This document shows positions 32,081 to 43,372 of a DNA stretch of 64,000 bases, piece after piece. Numbering within the stretch: position 1 is the first letter of the stretch; every line of letters begins with the position of its first letter. The translations under genes were made by a program, and so were the position numbers. A model generated the notes under the pieces. It saw only the letters and a program-made list of their open reading frames with translations, made no database searches and was not told the DNA's origin. Origin of the DNA: Cherax quadricarinatus (taxonomy: Eukaryota; Arthropoda; Malacostraca; Decapoda; Parastacidae); contig NC_091298.1 in assembly GCF_038502225.1 (NCBI RefSeq), forward strand, positions 45,080,978 to 45,144,977, given 5' to 3'.

Positions 32081-35000
32081 GTCTCCCTCGCTGTCAACAA
32101 GACGGTCTCCCTCGCTGTCAACAAGACAGTCTCCCTCGCTATCAACTAGACAGTCTCCCTCGCTGTCAACAAGACAGTCTCCCTCGCTATCAACAAGACA
32201 GTCTCCCTCGCTATCAACAAGACAGTCTCCCTCGCTATCAACAAGACAGTCTCCCTCGCTATCAACAAGACAGTCTCCCTCGCTATCAACAAGACAGTCT
32301 CCCTCGCTATCAACAAGACAGTCTCCCTCGCTATCAACAAGACAGTCTCCCTCGCTATCAACAAGACAGTCTCCCTCGCTATCAACAAGACAGTCTCCCT
32401 CGCTATCAACAAGACACTCTCCCTCGCTATCAACAAGACAGTCTTACTCGCTATCAACAAGACAGTCTCCCTCGCTATCAACAAGACAGTCTCCCTCGCT
32501 ATCAATAAGACAGTCACCCTCACTATCAACAAGACAGTCTTCCTCGCTATCAACAAGACAGTCTCCCTTGCTATCAACAAGACAGTCTCCCTCGCTATCA
32601 ACAAGACAGTCTCCCTCGCTATCAACAAGACAGTCTCCCTCGCTATCAACAAGACAGTCTCTCTCGCTGTCAACAAGACAGTCTCCCTCGCTGTCAACAA
32701 GACAGTCTCCCTCGCTATCAACAAGACAGTCTCCCTTGCTATCAACAAAACAGTCTCCCTCGCTATCAACAAGACAGTCTCCCTCGCTATCAACAAGACA
32801 GTCTCCCTCGCTATCAACGAGACAGTCACCCTGACTATCAACCAGACAGTCTCCCTCGCTGTCAACAAGATAGTCTCCCTAGCTATCAACAAGACAGTCA
32901 CCCTCACTATCAACAAGACAGTCTCCCTCGCTGTCAACAAGACAGTCTCCCTCGCTATCAACAAGACAGTCTCCCTCGCTATCAACAAGACAGTCACCCT
33001 CACTATCAACCAGACAGTCTCCCTCGCTATCAACAAGACAGTCTCCCTCGCTATTAACAAGACAGTCTCCCTCGCTATCAACAAGACAGTCTCTCTCGCT
33101 GTCAACAAGACAGTCTCCCTCGCTGTCAACAAGACAGTCTCCCTCGCTATCAACAAGACAGTCTCCCTTGCTATCAACAAAACAGTCTCCCTCGCTATCA
33201 ACAAGACAGTCTCCCTCGCTATCAACGAGACAGTCACCCTGACTATCAACCAGACAGTCTCCCTCGCTATCAACAAGACAGTCTCCCTCGCTATCAACAA
33301 GACAGTCTCTCTCGCTGTCAACAAGACAGTCTCCCTCGCTGTCAACAAGACAGTCTCCCTCGCTATCAACAAGACAGTCTCCCTTGCTATCAACAAAACA
33401 GTCTCCCTAGCTATCAACAAGACAGTCACCCTCACTATCAACAAGACAGTCTCCCTCGCTATCAACGAGACAGTCACCCTGACTATCAACCAGACAGTCT
33501 CTCCTATCGACTGTCAATCAAGATAGTCTCCCTAGCTATCAACAAGAGTCTCCCTTGCTATCAACAAGACAGTCACCCTCACTATCAACAAGACAGTCTC
33601 CCTCGCTGTCAACAAGACAGTCTCCCTCGCTATCAACAAGACAGTCTCCCTCGCTATCAACAAGACAGTCACCCTCACTATCAACCAGACAGTCTCCCTC
33701 GCTATCAACAAGACAGTCTCCCTCGCTATTAACAAGACAGTCTCCCTCGCTATCAACAAGACAGTCTCTCTCGCTGTCAACAAGACAGTCTCCCTCGCTG
33801 TCAACAAGACAGTCTCCCTCGCTATCAACAAGACAGTCTCCCTCGCTATTAACAAGACAGTCTCCCTCGCTATCAACAAGACAGTCTCTCTCGCTGTCAA
33901 CAAGACAGTCTCCCTCGCTGTCAACAAGACAGTCTCCCTCGCTACCAACAAGACAGTCTCCCTTGCTATCAACAAAACAGTCTCCCTAGCTATCAACAAG
34001 ACAGTCACCCTCACTATCAACAAGACAGTCTCCCTCGCTATCAACGAGACAGTCACCCTGACTATCAACAAGACAGTCTCCCTCACTATCAACAAGACAG
34101 TCACCCTCACTATCAACCAGACAGTCTCCCTTGCTATCAACAAGACAGTCTCCCTTGCTATCAACAAGACAGTCACCCTCACTATCAACCAGACAGTCAC
34201 CCTCACTATCAACCAGACAGTCTCCCTTGCTATCAACAAGACAGTCTCCCTTGCTATCAACCAGACAGTCTCCCTTGCTATCAACAAGACAGTCACCCTC
34301 ACTATCAACCAGACAGTCTCCCTCGCTATCAACAAGACAGTCTCCCTTGCTATCAACAAGACAGTCACCCTCACTATCAACCAGACAGTCTCCCTTGCTA
34401 TCAACAAGACAGTCTCCCTCGCTATCAACAAGACAGTCTCCCTTGCTATCAACAAGACAGTCTCCCTTGCTATCAACAAGACAGTCACCCTCACTATCAA
34501 CCAGACAGTCTCCCTCGCTATCAACAAGACAGTCACCCTCACTATCAACCAGACAGTCTCCCTTGCTATCAACAAGACAGTCTCCCTTGCTATCAACAAG
34601 ACAGTCTCCCTCGCTATCAACAAGACAGTCTCCCTTGCTATCAACAAGACAGTCTCCCTCGCTATCAACCAGACAGTCTCCCTTGCTATCAACAAGACAG
34701 TCTCCCTTGCTATCAACAAGACAGTCACCCTCACTATCAACCAGACAGTCTCCCTTGCTATCAACAAGACAGTCTCCCTTGCTATCAACAAGACAGTCAC
34801 CCTCACTATCAACCAGACAGTCTCCCTTGCTATCAACAAGACAGTCTCCCTTGCTATCAACCAGACAGTCTCCGTTGCTATCAACAAGACAGTCACTCTC
34901 ACTATCAACCAGACAGTCTCCCTTGCTATCAACAAGACAGTCTCCCTTGCTATCAACAAGACAGTCACCCTCACTATCAACCAGACAGTCTCCCTTGCTA

Positions 35001-35685
35001 TCAACAAGACAGTCTCCCTCGCTATCAACAAGACAGTCTCCCTTGCTATCAACAAGACAGTCTCCCTCGCTATCAACCAGACAATCTCCCTCACTATCAA
35101 CCAGACAGTCTCCCTTGCTATCAACAAGACAGTCTCCCTTGCTATCAACAAGACAGTCTCCCTTGCTATCAACAAGACAGTCTCCCTTGCTATCAACCAG
35201 ACAGTCTCCCTTGCTATCAACAAGACAGTCACCCTCACTATCAACCAGACAGTCTCCCTTGCTATCAACAAGACAGTCTCCCTCACTATCAACAAGACAG
35301 TCACCCTCACTATCAACAAGACAGTCACCCTCACTATCAACAAGACAGTCTCCCTCGCTATCAACAAGACAGTCTCCCTCACTATCAACAAGACAGTCAC
35401 CCTCACTATCAACAAGACAGTCACCCTCACTATCAACAAGACAGTCTCCCTCGCTATCAACAAAACAGTCACCCTCACTATCAACAAGACAGTCACCCTC
35501 ACTATCAACAAGACAGTCACCCTCACTATCAACAAGACAGTCTCTTTCGCTATCAACAAGACAGTCTCCCTCACTATCAACAAGACAGTCACCCTCACTA
35601 TCAACAAGACAGTCACCCTCACTATCAACAAGACAGTCTCCCTCGCTATCAACAAGACAGTCTCCCTCACTATCAACCAGTCTCC
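32081..35685. repeat. 24-bp satellite, block 2 (about 150 copies)
   Basis: Same 24-bp unit as block 1. Sub-variants (TCGCTATC, TTGCTATC, TCACTATC; ACAAG or ACCAG) change in frequency along the array and recur in blocks, pointing to higher-order amplification. A small break with CTCCTATCGACTGTCAATC lies at 33502-33520. Reading frames of several hundred residues on both strands are by-products of the period. Confidence 0.97.
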
Positions 35686-36142
35686 CATACATACATATCC
35701 TCTCAGAACACATGCTAACATTCCCATCAAACATAAAACAACGCCCAGTTATCTATTTACTGCCAATTCTGATTCGCCGGTACTCTCCCGTCCCGGGTGT
35801 TGTCCAGATGGTGACCCGGCCTTGGCTCCCTGTCTTGGGTGTGTCTGACACCTATGTCTCCCATGGGAGGAGATTCAAGTACCTCCTTATCTTCTGGAAT
35901 CAACTGTTCCCAGGCCTAGCCCCATTCCTCGCCTTCAAGGGGCTCGTAAGGAGAAGTTAGGCCTCTGGTCTGCTTTCTTCCCCGCTGCAGGTCGTAGCAA
36001 GCTCTGGCTCTGGCACCTTCCCCGCCCTAGGAGGGCTCGTGGGAGTGGTGTCTGCCTCTTTAATGCCAAGTAAACCGAGGCAGTAGGTATAAGAAGAGAT
36101 GCGCAGGCTTCTCGTCTTGCATGGAATTAACACAAAATAGAA
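35686..36142. other. Unassigned moderately GC-rich region
   Basis: Contains GTCCCGGGTGTTGTCCAGAT and paired CCCATGGGAG-type motifs; no gene or repeat class recognised. It may be a fragment of an unlisted interspersed repeat. Confidence 0.4.
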
Positions 36143-36233
36143 AAGATAAGATTTTCTTCGGATTTTTAACCCCGGAGGGTTAGACACCGAAGGATAACCC
36201 AAGGAAAGTCAGTGCGTCATAAAGGACTTTCTA
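36143..36233 (-). mobile_element. tRNA-SINE 3' fragment
   Basis: AGATAAGATTTTCTTCGGAT and AACCCCGGAGGGTTAG mirror the last 90 bp of the SINE at 30297-30593, in inverse orientation; the tRNA head is missing. Confidence 0.75.
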
Positions 36234-36241
36234 ACTTGTTT

Positions 36242-37497
36242 CCTGGAGTTTACCTAGAGTTTACCTGGAGAGAGTTCCGGGGGTCAACGCCCCCGCGGCC
36301 CGGTCTGTGACCAGGCCTCCTGGTGGATCAGAGCCTGATCAACCAGGCTGTTGCTGCTGGCTGCACGCAAACCAACGTACGAGCCACAGCCCGGCTGATC
36401 AGGAACTGACTTTAGGTGCTTGTCCAGTGCCAGCTTGAAGACTGCCAGGGGTCTGTTGGTAATCCCCCTTATGTGTGCTGGGAGGCAGTTGAACAGTCTC
36501 AGGCCCCTGACACTTATTGTATGGTCTCTTAACGTGCTAGTGACACCCCTGCTTTTCATTGGGGGGATGCTGCATCGTCTGCCAAGTCTTTTGCTTTCGT
36601 AGTGAGTGATTTTCGTGTGCAAGTTCTGTACTAGTCCCTCTAGGATTTTCCAGGTGTATATAATCATGTATCTCTCCCTCCTGCGTTCCAGGGAATACAG
36701 GTTTAGGAACCTCAAGCGCTCCCAGTAATTGAGGTGTTTTATCTCCGTTATGCGCGCCGTGAAAGTTCTCTGTACATTTTCTAGGTCGGCAATTTCACCT
36801 GCCTTGAAAGGTGCTGTTAGTGTGCAGCAATATTCCAGCCTAGATAGAACAAGTGACCTGAAGAGTGTCATCATGGGCTTGGCCTCCCTAGTTTTGAAGG
36901 TTCTCATTATCCATCCTGTCATTTTTCTAGCAGATGCGATTGATACAATGTTATGGTCCTTGAAGGTGAGATCCTCCGACATGATCACTCCCAGGTCTTT
37001 GACGTTGGTGTTTCGCTCTATTTTGTGGCCAGAATTTGTTTTGTACTCTGATGAAGATTTAATTTCCTCATGTTTACCATATCTGAGTAATTGAAATTTC
37101 TCATCGTTGAACTTCATATTGTTTTCTGCAGCCCACTGAAAGATTTGGTTGATGTCCGCCTGGAGCCTTGCAGTGTCTGCAATGGAAGACACTGTCATGC
37201 AGATTCGGGTGTCATCTGCAAAGGAAGACACGGTGCTGTGGCTGACATCCTTGTCTATGTCGGATATGAGGATGAGGAACAAGATGGGAGCGAGTACTGT
37301 GCCTTGTGGAACAGAGCTTTTCACCGTAGCTGCCTCGGACTTTACTCTGTTGACGACTACTCTCTGTGTTCTGTTAGTGAGGAAATTATAGATCCATCGA
37401 CCGACTTTTCCTGATATTCCTTTAGCACGCATTTTGTGCGCTATTACGCCATGGTCACACTTGTCGAAGGCTTTTGCAAAGTCTGTATATATTACAT
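36242..37497 (-). pseudogene. CR1-A minus copy, segment 1: RT palm to 3' end
   Basis: An open frame of 382 residues (37432-36284) from MRAKGISGKVGRWIYNFLTN through SSVPQGTVLAPILFLILISD, SSFADDTRI (FADD intact), the thumb region and the complete C terminus (SVRGLRLFNCLPAHIRGITN to AWSQTGPRGR). The 3' UTR has GCCCCCGCGGCC and TTTACCTGGAGA-type terminal repeats. It is the best-preserved CR1-A copy here. It is interrupted upstream by element D and resumes at 44109. Confidence 0.85.
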
Positions 37498-37692
37498 TAT
37501 TATTATAATCAAAAAAAAAAAAGAAGCGCTAAGCCACAAGGGCTATACAGCGCTGCAGGGTAGGGAAGGAAGCAAGGGAATTGGATGGCAGAAGGGAGGG
37601 GGGATGATCAGCAGGTTACAGAAAACAGCGGGGCAGGGGATAGTACGGGGGTAGAGGGTAGCAAGAGATTCAAGTAGAAAGGGCTGAAAGTA

Positions 37693-40600
37693 TCAGAATT
37701 TGTGAAGTAAGTCAGTCGTTGTCAAAAAGTCAATGAGAGAGTCCGGATGAAAGGTGGGTCCATCAGCGAGAAGGGAAGGTAAAGAAAGAGCAGCGGGGCG
37801 AAGACGACGACAGAGGTAAATTCTGCGTGCTCGTTGATAAAGTGGGCAGTCCAACAGAATGTGGCTGACTGATAATGGAGCTTGGCAATTCTCACAGAGA
37901 GGAGCAAGACGCCTCTCCATGAGATATCCATGAGTAAGACGAGTATGGCCAATGCGAAGACGGGAGAGAGTAGTCTCCCAACCTCGACACTGGTGATAAG
38001 AAGACGGCCAGTAACCTATACTCGGTTTAATAGACTGAAGTTTGTTGCCGAGCATAGTAGACCAACGTTGTTGCCAACGGGTGTGAAGGTGGGAAGATAT
38101 TACAGCAAAATAGTCCGTACATGGAATACCTCTATAAGAAACTGGTAGGTCATGTACTGCTGACCGCGCAGCAGTGTCTGCCTGTTCATTGCCCTGTACG
38201 TCAACATGACCAGGGACCCAACAAAAAACAATATCTTTATGCTTGGTAAAGATGTGGCGTAGCCAAAGTTGGATACGGAGGACTAAGGGGTGAGGTGTAT
38301 CAAGTTTTTGTATAGCCTGTAAAGCACTAAGGGAGTCTGAGACAACCACAAATGATGACACAGGCATAGATGCAATACGGATAAGTGCTGTAAGGATGGC
38401 ATATAATTCAGCAGTAAAAATACTAACCGAAGATAGTAAATGCCCTTGTACGACGCTGTCCGGAAACACTGCTGCGAATCCTACGCCGTCAGAAGACTTA
38501 GAGCCATCTGTGTACACAGCAATGGCATGAGAATGAGAGTGAAAGTGGTCAACAAAAAGAGAGCGGGAAGCGACCGTAGACAGTTGGGCTTTCGAGCAAG
38601 GGAGGGAGAAAGAACAGACTCGAACAGCTGGAACTTCCCAGGGGGGTAGGGAAAAGTGAGATGCTACATGTACATAGAAAGGTGGTAGTTGAAGAGAAGA
38701 CAAGAGCGAATGAAGGCGAAGAGAGAAGGGACGGAGTAAGCAGGGGCGGCGAACAAATAAAGAATGTCTACTAATATCAGTGACCATTCTATAAATGGAA
38801 GGATTGCGGAGATCATGAGAGCGTACATAGTAGCGCAGGCAATGGGCATCACGGCGATCGGATAAGGATGGAACGTTCGCTTCTGCATAGAGGCTTTCGA
38901 CAGGGGAAGAGCGAAAAGCACCAAGGCATAAACGTAATCCTTGGTGATGAATGGGGTTAAGGCTAGAGAGAGTAGCAGGAGATGCCGCTGAATAGATCTG
39001 GTCACCATAATCAAGTTTCGATAAAATAAGGGTGGAATGTAGGTGAAGGAGGGTTCGACGATCAGCTCCCCACGAAAGATGAGCAAGGGTTTTAAGAAGG
39101 TTCAGCCGGCTGTGACAAGTTGCCTTCAGAGAGGTAATGTGAGGTTTCCAGGATAACCTACGATCAAAGAGGAGGCCCAGAAACTTGACTGTATCACGTT
39201 CAGGGATACGGGAGCCATAGAGGTACAAAGGATGATCGGAGATGACAGAGCGTCTAGTGAAAGTGATTTGGTGGGTTTTAGTGCTGGAAAATTTAAACCC
39301 ATGCGTGGTGGCCCAATTGGAAACACGGTCGACTGCATGCTGGAGAGAAACTGTAAGGAGGTGACAGTCAGCGCCTGCACAGGCAATAGCGAAGTCATCA
39401 ACATAGAGTGATGACCAAATATTTGATGGAAGACTAGAGGCCAAATCATTAATAGCAAGGAGAAAAAGTGTTGTGCTCAGAACACATCCCTGGGGGACAC
39501 CTTCAGCTTGGATAAAGTCCGGGGAGAGCACATTATTAACCCGAACACGGAAATGCCTGTCAGTTAAAAAGTTCTTAAGGAAGGATGGTAGATTGCCTCG
39601 AAGGCCTAAGGAGTGGGCTTGGGCTAAAATATTATACCTCCAAGTTGTGTCATATGCCTTCTCAAGGTCAAAAAATATGGCAATAACTGAGTGGTTATTC
39701 GCAAAGGCATTACGCACATACGTATCCAAGCGCAGTAAGGGGTCTATGGTAGAACGTCCCTTACGAAAGCCATATTGACGAGTGGAGAGACTGTTGCGTG
39801 TCTCTAAATACCACACTAAACGTCGATTTACTAGACGTTCCATTACTTTGCAAACTGCACTGGTAAGAGCAATGGGACGATAGTGGGAGGTTTCATGTCC
39901 CATAGTGCCTGGTTTGCGGAAAGGGAGAACAATGGCGGATTTCCACAGCTGTGGAAGAACTCCTTGTGACCAAATAAGATTGTAAAGGCGTAATAGGACT
40001 GCAAGGGCTGACTGATGTAAATGTTGTAGCATACGAATATGAATGTCGTCGGGCCCAGCTGCCGATGATCGACAAGCTGAGAGTGTTGCCTCCAGTTCTT
40101 GAAGTGTAAAAGGCACATTATACTGTTCTTCTCTGAGAGAAGAAAAGTCCAAGGGTGCTAACTCTCTGGCAGACTTTGAGGAAAGAAATGAGGGGCATAG
40201 ATGGAGTCCCTGAGAAATACGGACCAGATGATTGCCAATTTCATTGGCAACATCTAGTGGGTTTGCTATATCAACACCGGCAACCCGCAGAACAGGAGCC
40301 GGGTCAGGAGAATATTTACCACTCAGTTTTCGTACTTTTTTCCAGACTGCACTCATAGAGGAAGCAGAGGTGATGGTGGAGACATAATCTCGCCAGCAAG
40401 TGCGTTTAGCGTCACGGATGACACGGCGAGCGATCGCACGCTTCTGTTTAAAATCAAGGAGTCGCTCTGTGGTTCTGTTGTACCGGTACCTGCCCCATGC
40501 AGCGCGTTTCAAACGTACTGCACGAGCACAAGCAGGAGACCACCAAGGCATGCATTTCTGAGAATGCCTGCCCGAAGTTTGGGGTATAGAATGAGAAGCT

Positions 40601-41403
40601 GCGGTGAAAACGGAGGACGAGAAGAGGTGTAAAAGCTCATCGATGGAGGACGAAGAAGGAACCTCTTTAAAAACAGTCAGGTGTGAGTAAAGGTTCCAAT
40701 TTGCCCGATTAAATTGCCAGCGTGGGGTGCGAAGAGGTGGCGAATATGAAGGGGAAGTAAGAATGATTGGGAAATGATCACTGTCATGTAAGTCCGGGAG
40801 AACAGACCAAGTGAAGTCTAATGCGGCGGAGGAAGAGCAAACTGAGAGATCGATGCAAGAGAGAGTATGAGTCCGAGGATCAAAATGGGTGTGAGTACTT
40901 GTATTTAAAACATGGAGGGGGTGGGTGGCAAGAAAAGCCTCTAACTGAATTCCACGGGAATCACAGTGAGACCCCCCCCAGAGGAAATGGTGGGCATTAA
41001 AATCACCAAGTAACAGAATCGGTGGCGGTAATGACGAAACAAGGAAGGCAAAATCCGGAATAGATAATGCCCGAGAAGGAGAGAGATATAAAGAACAGAG
41101 CGTATACCACCTATGTAAGTGGATACGGGCTGCTGTGTAATGCAGCGAAGTATGAACAAATAGCTGATGGTACGGAATATCAGTGCGGAGAAGAAGGGCA
41201 CTTTCATTAAAGGTCCCATCAGGAAAAGGATCTGAAGAATACAATAAATTATAGCCTGAGATGTGAGAAATAACAGCAGAGTGTAATTTTGGTTCCTGTA
41301 AGCAAACACCAACAGGGGCAAACTGGGAGAGTAACATCTGAAGCTCACCCCGATTACCCCTGAGGCCGCGTATATTCCACTGTAAAAAGGCCATGATTGG
41401 CAA
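37693..41403 (-). CDS. Element D ORF2: APE endonuclease, reverse transcriptase, RNase H
   Basis: Intact 1236-residue protein that would nick target DNA and copy its own RNA there. Endonuclease: QWNIRGL (8-14), LQEP (35-38), YLSP (106-109), GDFNAHH (133-139), SDH (208-210). RT: SSAAGPDD (446-453), YRPIALTS (508-515), FFDLEKAYD with Asp579, EGVPQGCVLS (634-643), YVDD (667-670). RNase H keeps Asp966, Glu999, Asp1023 and Asp1076, with a WVPGH loop at 1062-1066. A CX2CX7HX4C zinc motif (CENCQAPL...) lies near 1170. All catalytic residues I can check are present. Domain order EN-RT-RNase H and the TAA-type tail place it in the I group. The Met at 41403 precedes the endonuclease by only a few residues, so this start is plausible. 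Confidence 0.93.
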   Translation of the reverse strand: MPIMAFLQWNIRGLRGNRGELQMLLSQFAPVGVCLQEPKLHSAVISHISGYNLLYSSDPFPDGTFNESALLLRTDIPYHQLFVHTSLHYTAARIHLHRWYTLCSLYLSPSRALSIPDFAFLVSSLPPPILLLGDFNAHHFLWGGSHCDSRGIQLEAFLATHPLHVLNTSTHTHFDPRTHTLSCIDLSVCSSSAALDFTWSVLPDLHDSDHFPIILTSPSYSPPLRTPRWQFNRANWNLYSHLTVFKEVPSSSSIDELLHLFSSSVFTAASHSIPQTSGRHSQKCMPWWSPACARAVRLKRAAWGRYRYNRTTERLLDFKQKRAIARRVIRDAKRTCWRDYVSTITSASSMSAVWKKVRKLSGKYSPDPAPVLRVAGVDIANPLDVANEIGNHLVRISQGLHLCPSFLSSKSARELAPLDFSSLREEQYNVPFTLQELEATLSACRSSAAGPDDIHIRMLQHLHQSALAVLLRLYNLIWSQGVLPQLWKSAIVLPFRKPGTMGHETSHYRPIALTSAVCKVMERLVNRRLVWYLETRNSLSTRQYGFRKGRSTIDPLLRLDTYVRNAFANNHSVIAIFFDLEKAYDTTWRYNILAQAHSLGLRGNLPSFLKNFLTDRHFRVRVNNVLSPDFIQAEGVPQGCVLSTTLFLLAINDLASSLPSNIWSSLYVDDFAIACAGADCHLLTVSLQHAVDRVSNWATTHGFKFSSTKTHQITFTRRSVISDHPLYLYGSRIPERDTVKFLGLLFDRRLSWKPHITSLKATCHSRLNLLKTLAHLSWGADRRTLLHLHSTLILSKLDYGDQIYSAASPATLSSLNPIHHQGLRLCLGAFRSSPVESLYAEANVPSLSDRRDAHCLRYYVRSHDLRNPSIYRMVTDISRHSLFVRRPCLLRPFSLRLHSLLSSLQLPPFYVHVASHFSLPPWEVPAVRVCSFSLPCSKAQLSTVASRSLFVDHFHSHSHAIAVYTDGSKSSDGVGFAAVFPDSVVQGHLLSSVSIFTAELYAILTALIRIASMPVSSFVVVSDSLSALQAIQKLDTPHPLVLRIQLWLRHIFTKHKDIVFCWVPGHVDVQGNEQADTAARSAVHDLPVSYRGIPCTDYFAVISSHLHTRWQQRWSTMLGNKLQSIKPSIGYWPSSYHQCRGWETTLSRLRIGHTRLTHGYLMERRLAPLCENCQAPLSVSHILLDCPLYQRARRIYLCRRLRPAALSLPSLLADGPTFHPDSLIDFLTTTDLLHKF

Positions 41404-41635
41404 TGATAAAGATACTTGAAATCCGCAGGTAAGGGTTCCTACGGACTAGAAGGGTTAGAAAAGTCCACATGCGGAGGCAGTGGAAAATGTTCAAGCAGCG
41501 AAGGAACGGTGCGCTGTGAAGAAAGGAGTTGCGCAGATGGAGCAGAGGAGAGAGAAAGAGCGGAAGGTGGATCAGTGTCCATTGATGGTTTGGTCTCTGC
41601 AATATATTCAGAGATTGCTTCAAGTGTTTCGGAAT

Positions 41636-43372
41636 TCAGAGATGTCGTATGGGAGACAATATTGGGAATGGTAGGGGGAGGATGAGTAAAGATTGGAACT
41701 GTATTGGACTGTACCAAGGTAGGGGGGGGGGCGAAAGGGTGGAGGGAACTGGAGAAGCGTGGCAGGGGACAGAAGAGACAGGAACCTGGGAGGTGGCAGA
41801 AGAGGAAGAAACTTGGGAGGGAACAGGGGAGGAAGGTACATTACGAGGAGGAGGGTGAACCTCTGCATTTGTAACTGAGCCAGTGAGAGGGGAAGAACTA
41901 GGGACAGAGACAGGGAGGGTAAAATGAGGAGGTGGAAGATGGGTAGGAGGTGTTACCGGACCTTTTTTTGACTTTTGAGAAGTAGAGGGACGATTGGGAA
42001 GAGGTGTCGTACGAGGTCTCGTCGATACTGAGGCTTGTAAGAGAGAACTCGAAGAAGCGAGATTAGACTGAGGCGTTGAAGTAGGGACGTCTGAGCCGAG
42101 GACAGCAAAAGGATTAGATACAGGAGTGATTATGGGAGAGGTAACCACAGAGGTGGGTGTAGAAGATGGGATACCAGAAGTGGGGGGACGTTTTGAAACA
42201 CGGGAATAAGAAACACGTGGGAGTCTCCCTTGGAGGCGGAGATGAGAAACTGCCATGGCATAAGGGAGACCTTCTGTCTCTTTGAGGTAACGGATTTCCC
42301 GCTCGTTTAAATAGACCTGACAACGGCGAGAGTACGATGGGTGAGCCTCATGACAGTTAAGGCAAGAGGGAGATCGATTGCAAGACGTATTAGAATGGTC
42401 ATCGGCACCACAGACTGGGCATTCGGCGATAGATCTGCAATATTTCGCTGGATGGCCAAATCGCCAGCAATTTCTACACTGTTGTGGTGTAGGGATCACC
42501 TTTCGAACTTGTAACCGATGTCCTGCTATATAAACTGAGGATGGGAGTTCTCGGCTGTCAAAAGTTAAACGAGCCACATTGCTAGGGTATCGTCTCCGCC
42601 CACGGGCAGGAAGAACGTAAGTGTCTACCTTGAGGATTGGGAGATCTTGGAGTTCCAGCTGTTCTAGAATGTCGGTGCCACATGTCTGGAAATTTTGTTG
42701 AACTATGGTATGGGGCAGAATGACGGTACCACTACAAGAATTGAGGGAATGATGTTTTTCAAGGGTGACAGGAACAGTATCTATATGGGAAAGACGAGAG
42801 AGCTCACGAGCCTGGGTAGCATTCTGTACGGTAATGATGCGCGTACCGCTCTTAAGAGCATGAAAAGAAATATCTTTACCAACATGGCGTAGGAGTGCCT
42901 TGCCAATACTATGGTCAGAAAGATAGGCAGTAGAGGAAGTTGGTCGTAAAGTGAAGAATTTAGTCCACTGTTCAGTCTGAAACTGAGCGTGGAAAGGTAG
43001 TGAAGGACGTGTCGATCGTTTCTGAGAAGAACGAGAAGGTGAAGGTGGAGAAGTATCATCAACAGGTAATTGTCGTTGACGTTTAGGCGTGGGACCAGAG
43101 TTGGTCCGACGTGGAACGGGTCGGCGATTTGAAAATTGCCGCACCGTAGAGGGAGAGGCCGGAAGCATAGTCAGAGGAGAGCGAAGGTCTGATAAATCGA
43201 TGGAGTCAGTCGAGGCCTCAGTACCTGAAGCGGGTGAGGAAACAGCACCGGCAATAGGTACAGAGGTATGAGGAATGTCTGAAGAGTGGTCCAAAGACGA
43301 GGCGGGGTCAGAACGGGGTGCGGTATCAAGAAGGGGCCCGGGGGTACCAGGTTCATGGACTAGGGCTGCCAT
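41636..43372 (-). CDS. Element D ORF1: gag-like RNA-binding protein with three zinc knuckles
   Basis: Intact 578-residue protein. The N terminus is Pro/Ser-rich (1-125). A folded middle (about 130-295) precedes three tandem knuckles: CRNCWRFGHPAKYC (299-312), CPVCGADDHSNTSC (318-331), both CX2CX4HX4C, and CLNCHEAHPSYSRRC (337-351, CX2CX3HX6C). A basic segment and a long Pro/Ser/Thr-rich C terminus follow. This knuckle trio is typical of ORF1 proteins of I/Jockey-group elements, which coat the element RNA. It ends 232 bp before ORF2. The Met at 43372 lies just after an A-rich 5' UTR tract. Confidence 0.9.
   Translation of the reverse strand: MAALVHEPGTPGPLLDTAPRSDPASSLDHSSDIPHTSVPIAGAVSSPASGTEASTDSIDLSDLRSPLTMLPASPSTVRQFSNRRPVPRRTNSGPTPKRQRQLPVDDTSPPSPSRSSQKRSTRPSLPFHAQFQTEQWTKFFTLRPTSSTAYLSDHSIGKALLRHVGKDISFHALKSGTRIITVQNATQARELSRLSHIDTVPVTLEKHHSLNSCSGTVILPHTIVQQNFQTCGTDILEQLELQDLPILKVDTYVLPARGRRRYPSNVARLTFDSRELPSSVYIAGHRLQVRKVIPTPQQCRNCWRFGHPAKYCRSIAECPVCGADDHSNTSCNRSPSCLNCHEAHPSYSRRCQVYLNEREIRYLKETEGLPYAMAVSHLRLQGRLPRVSYSRVSKRPPTSGIPSSTPTSVVTSPIITPVSNPFAVLGSDVPTSTPQSNLASSSSLLQASVSTRPRTTPLPNRPSTSQKSKKGPVTPPTHLPPPHFTLPVSVPSSSPLTGSVTNAEVHPPPRNVPSSPVPSQVSSSSATSQVPVSSVPCHASPVPSTLSPPPLPWYSPIQFQSLLILPLPFPILSPIRHL

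Noticed and set aside
32146..35960. Reading frames of 447 to 732 residues on both strands
   Set aside because: Products of the 24-bp satellite period. The translations are pure 8-residue repeats in several frames at once.
36729..37414. Plus-strand frames of 60-121 residues (36420-37414) opposite CR1-A
   Set aside because: Antisense of the conserved RT and C terminus; the same antisense frames appear opposite the 15855-17803 copy.
37693..43372. Element D ORFs as host genes
   Set aside because: Domain content, target duplication and TAA-type tail identify a retrotransposon.
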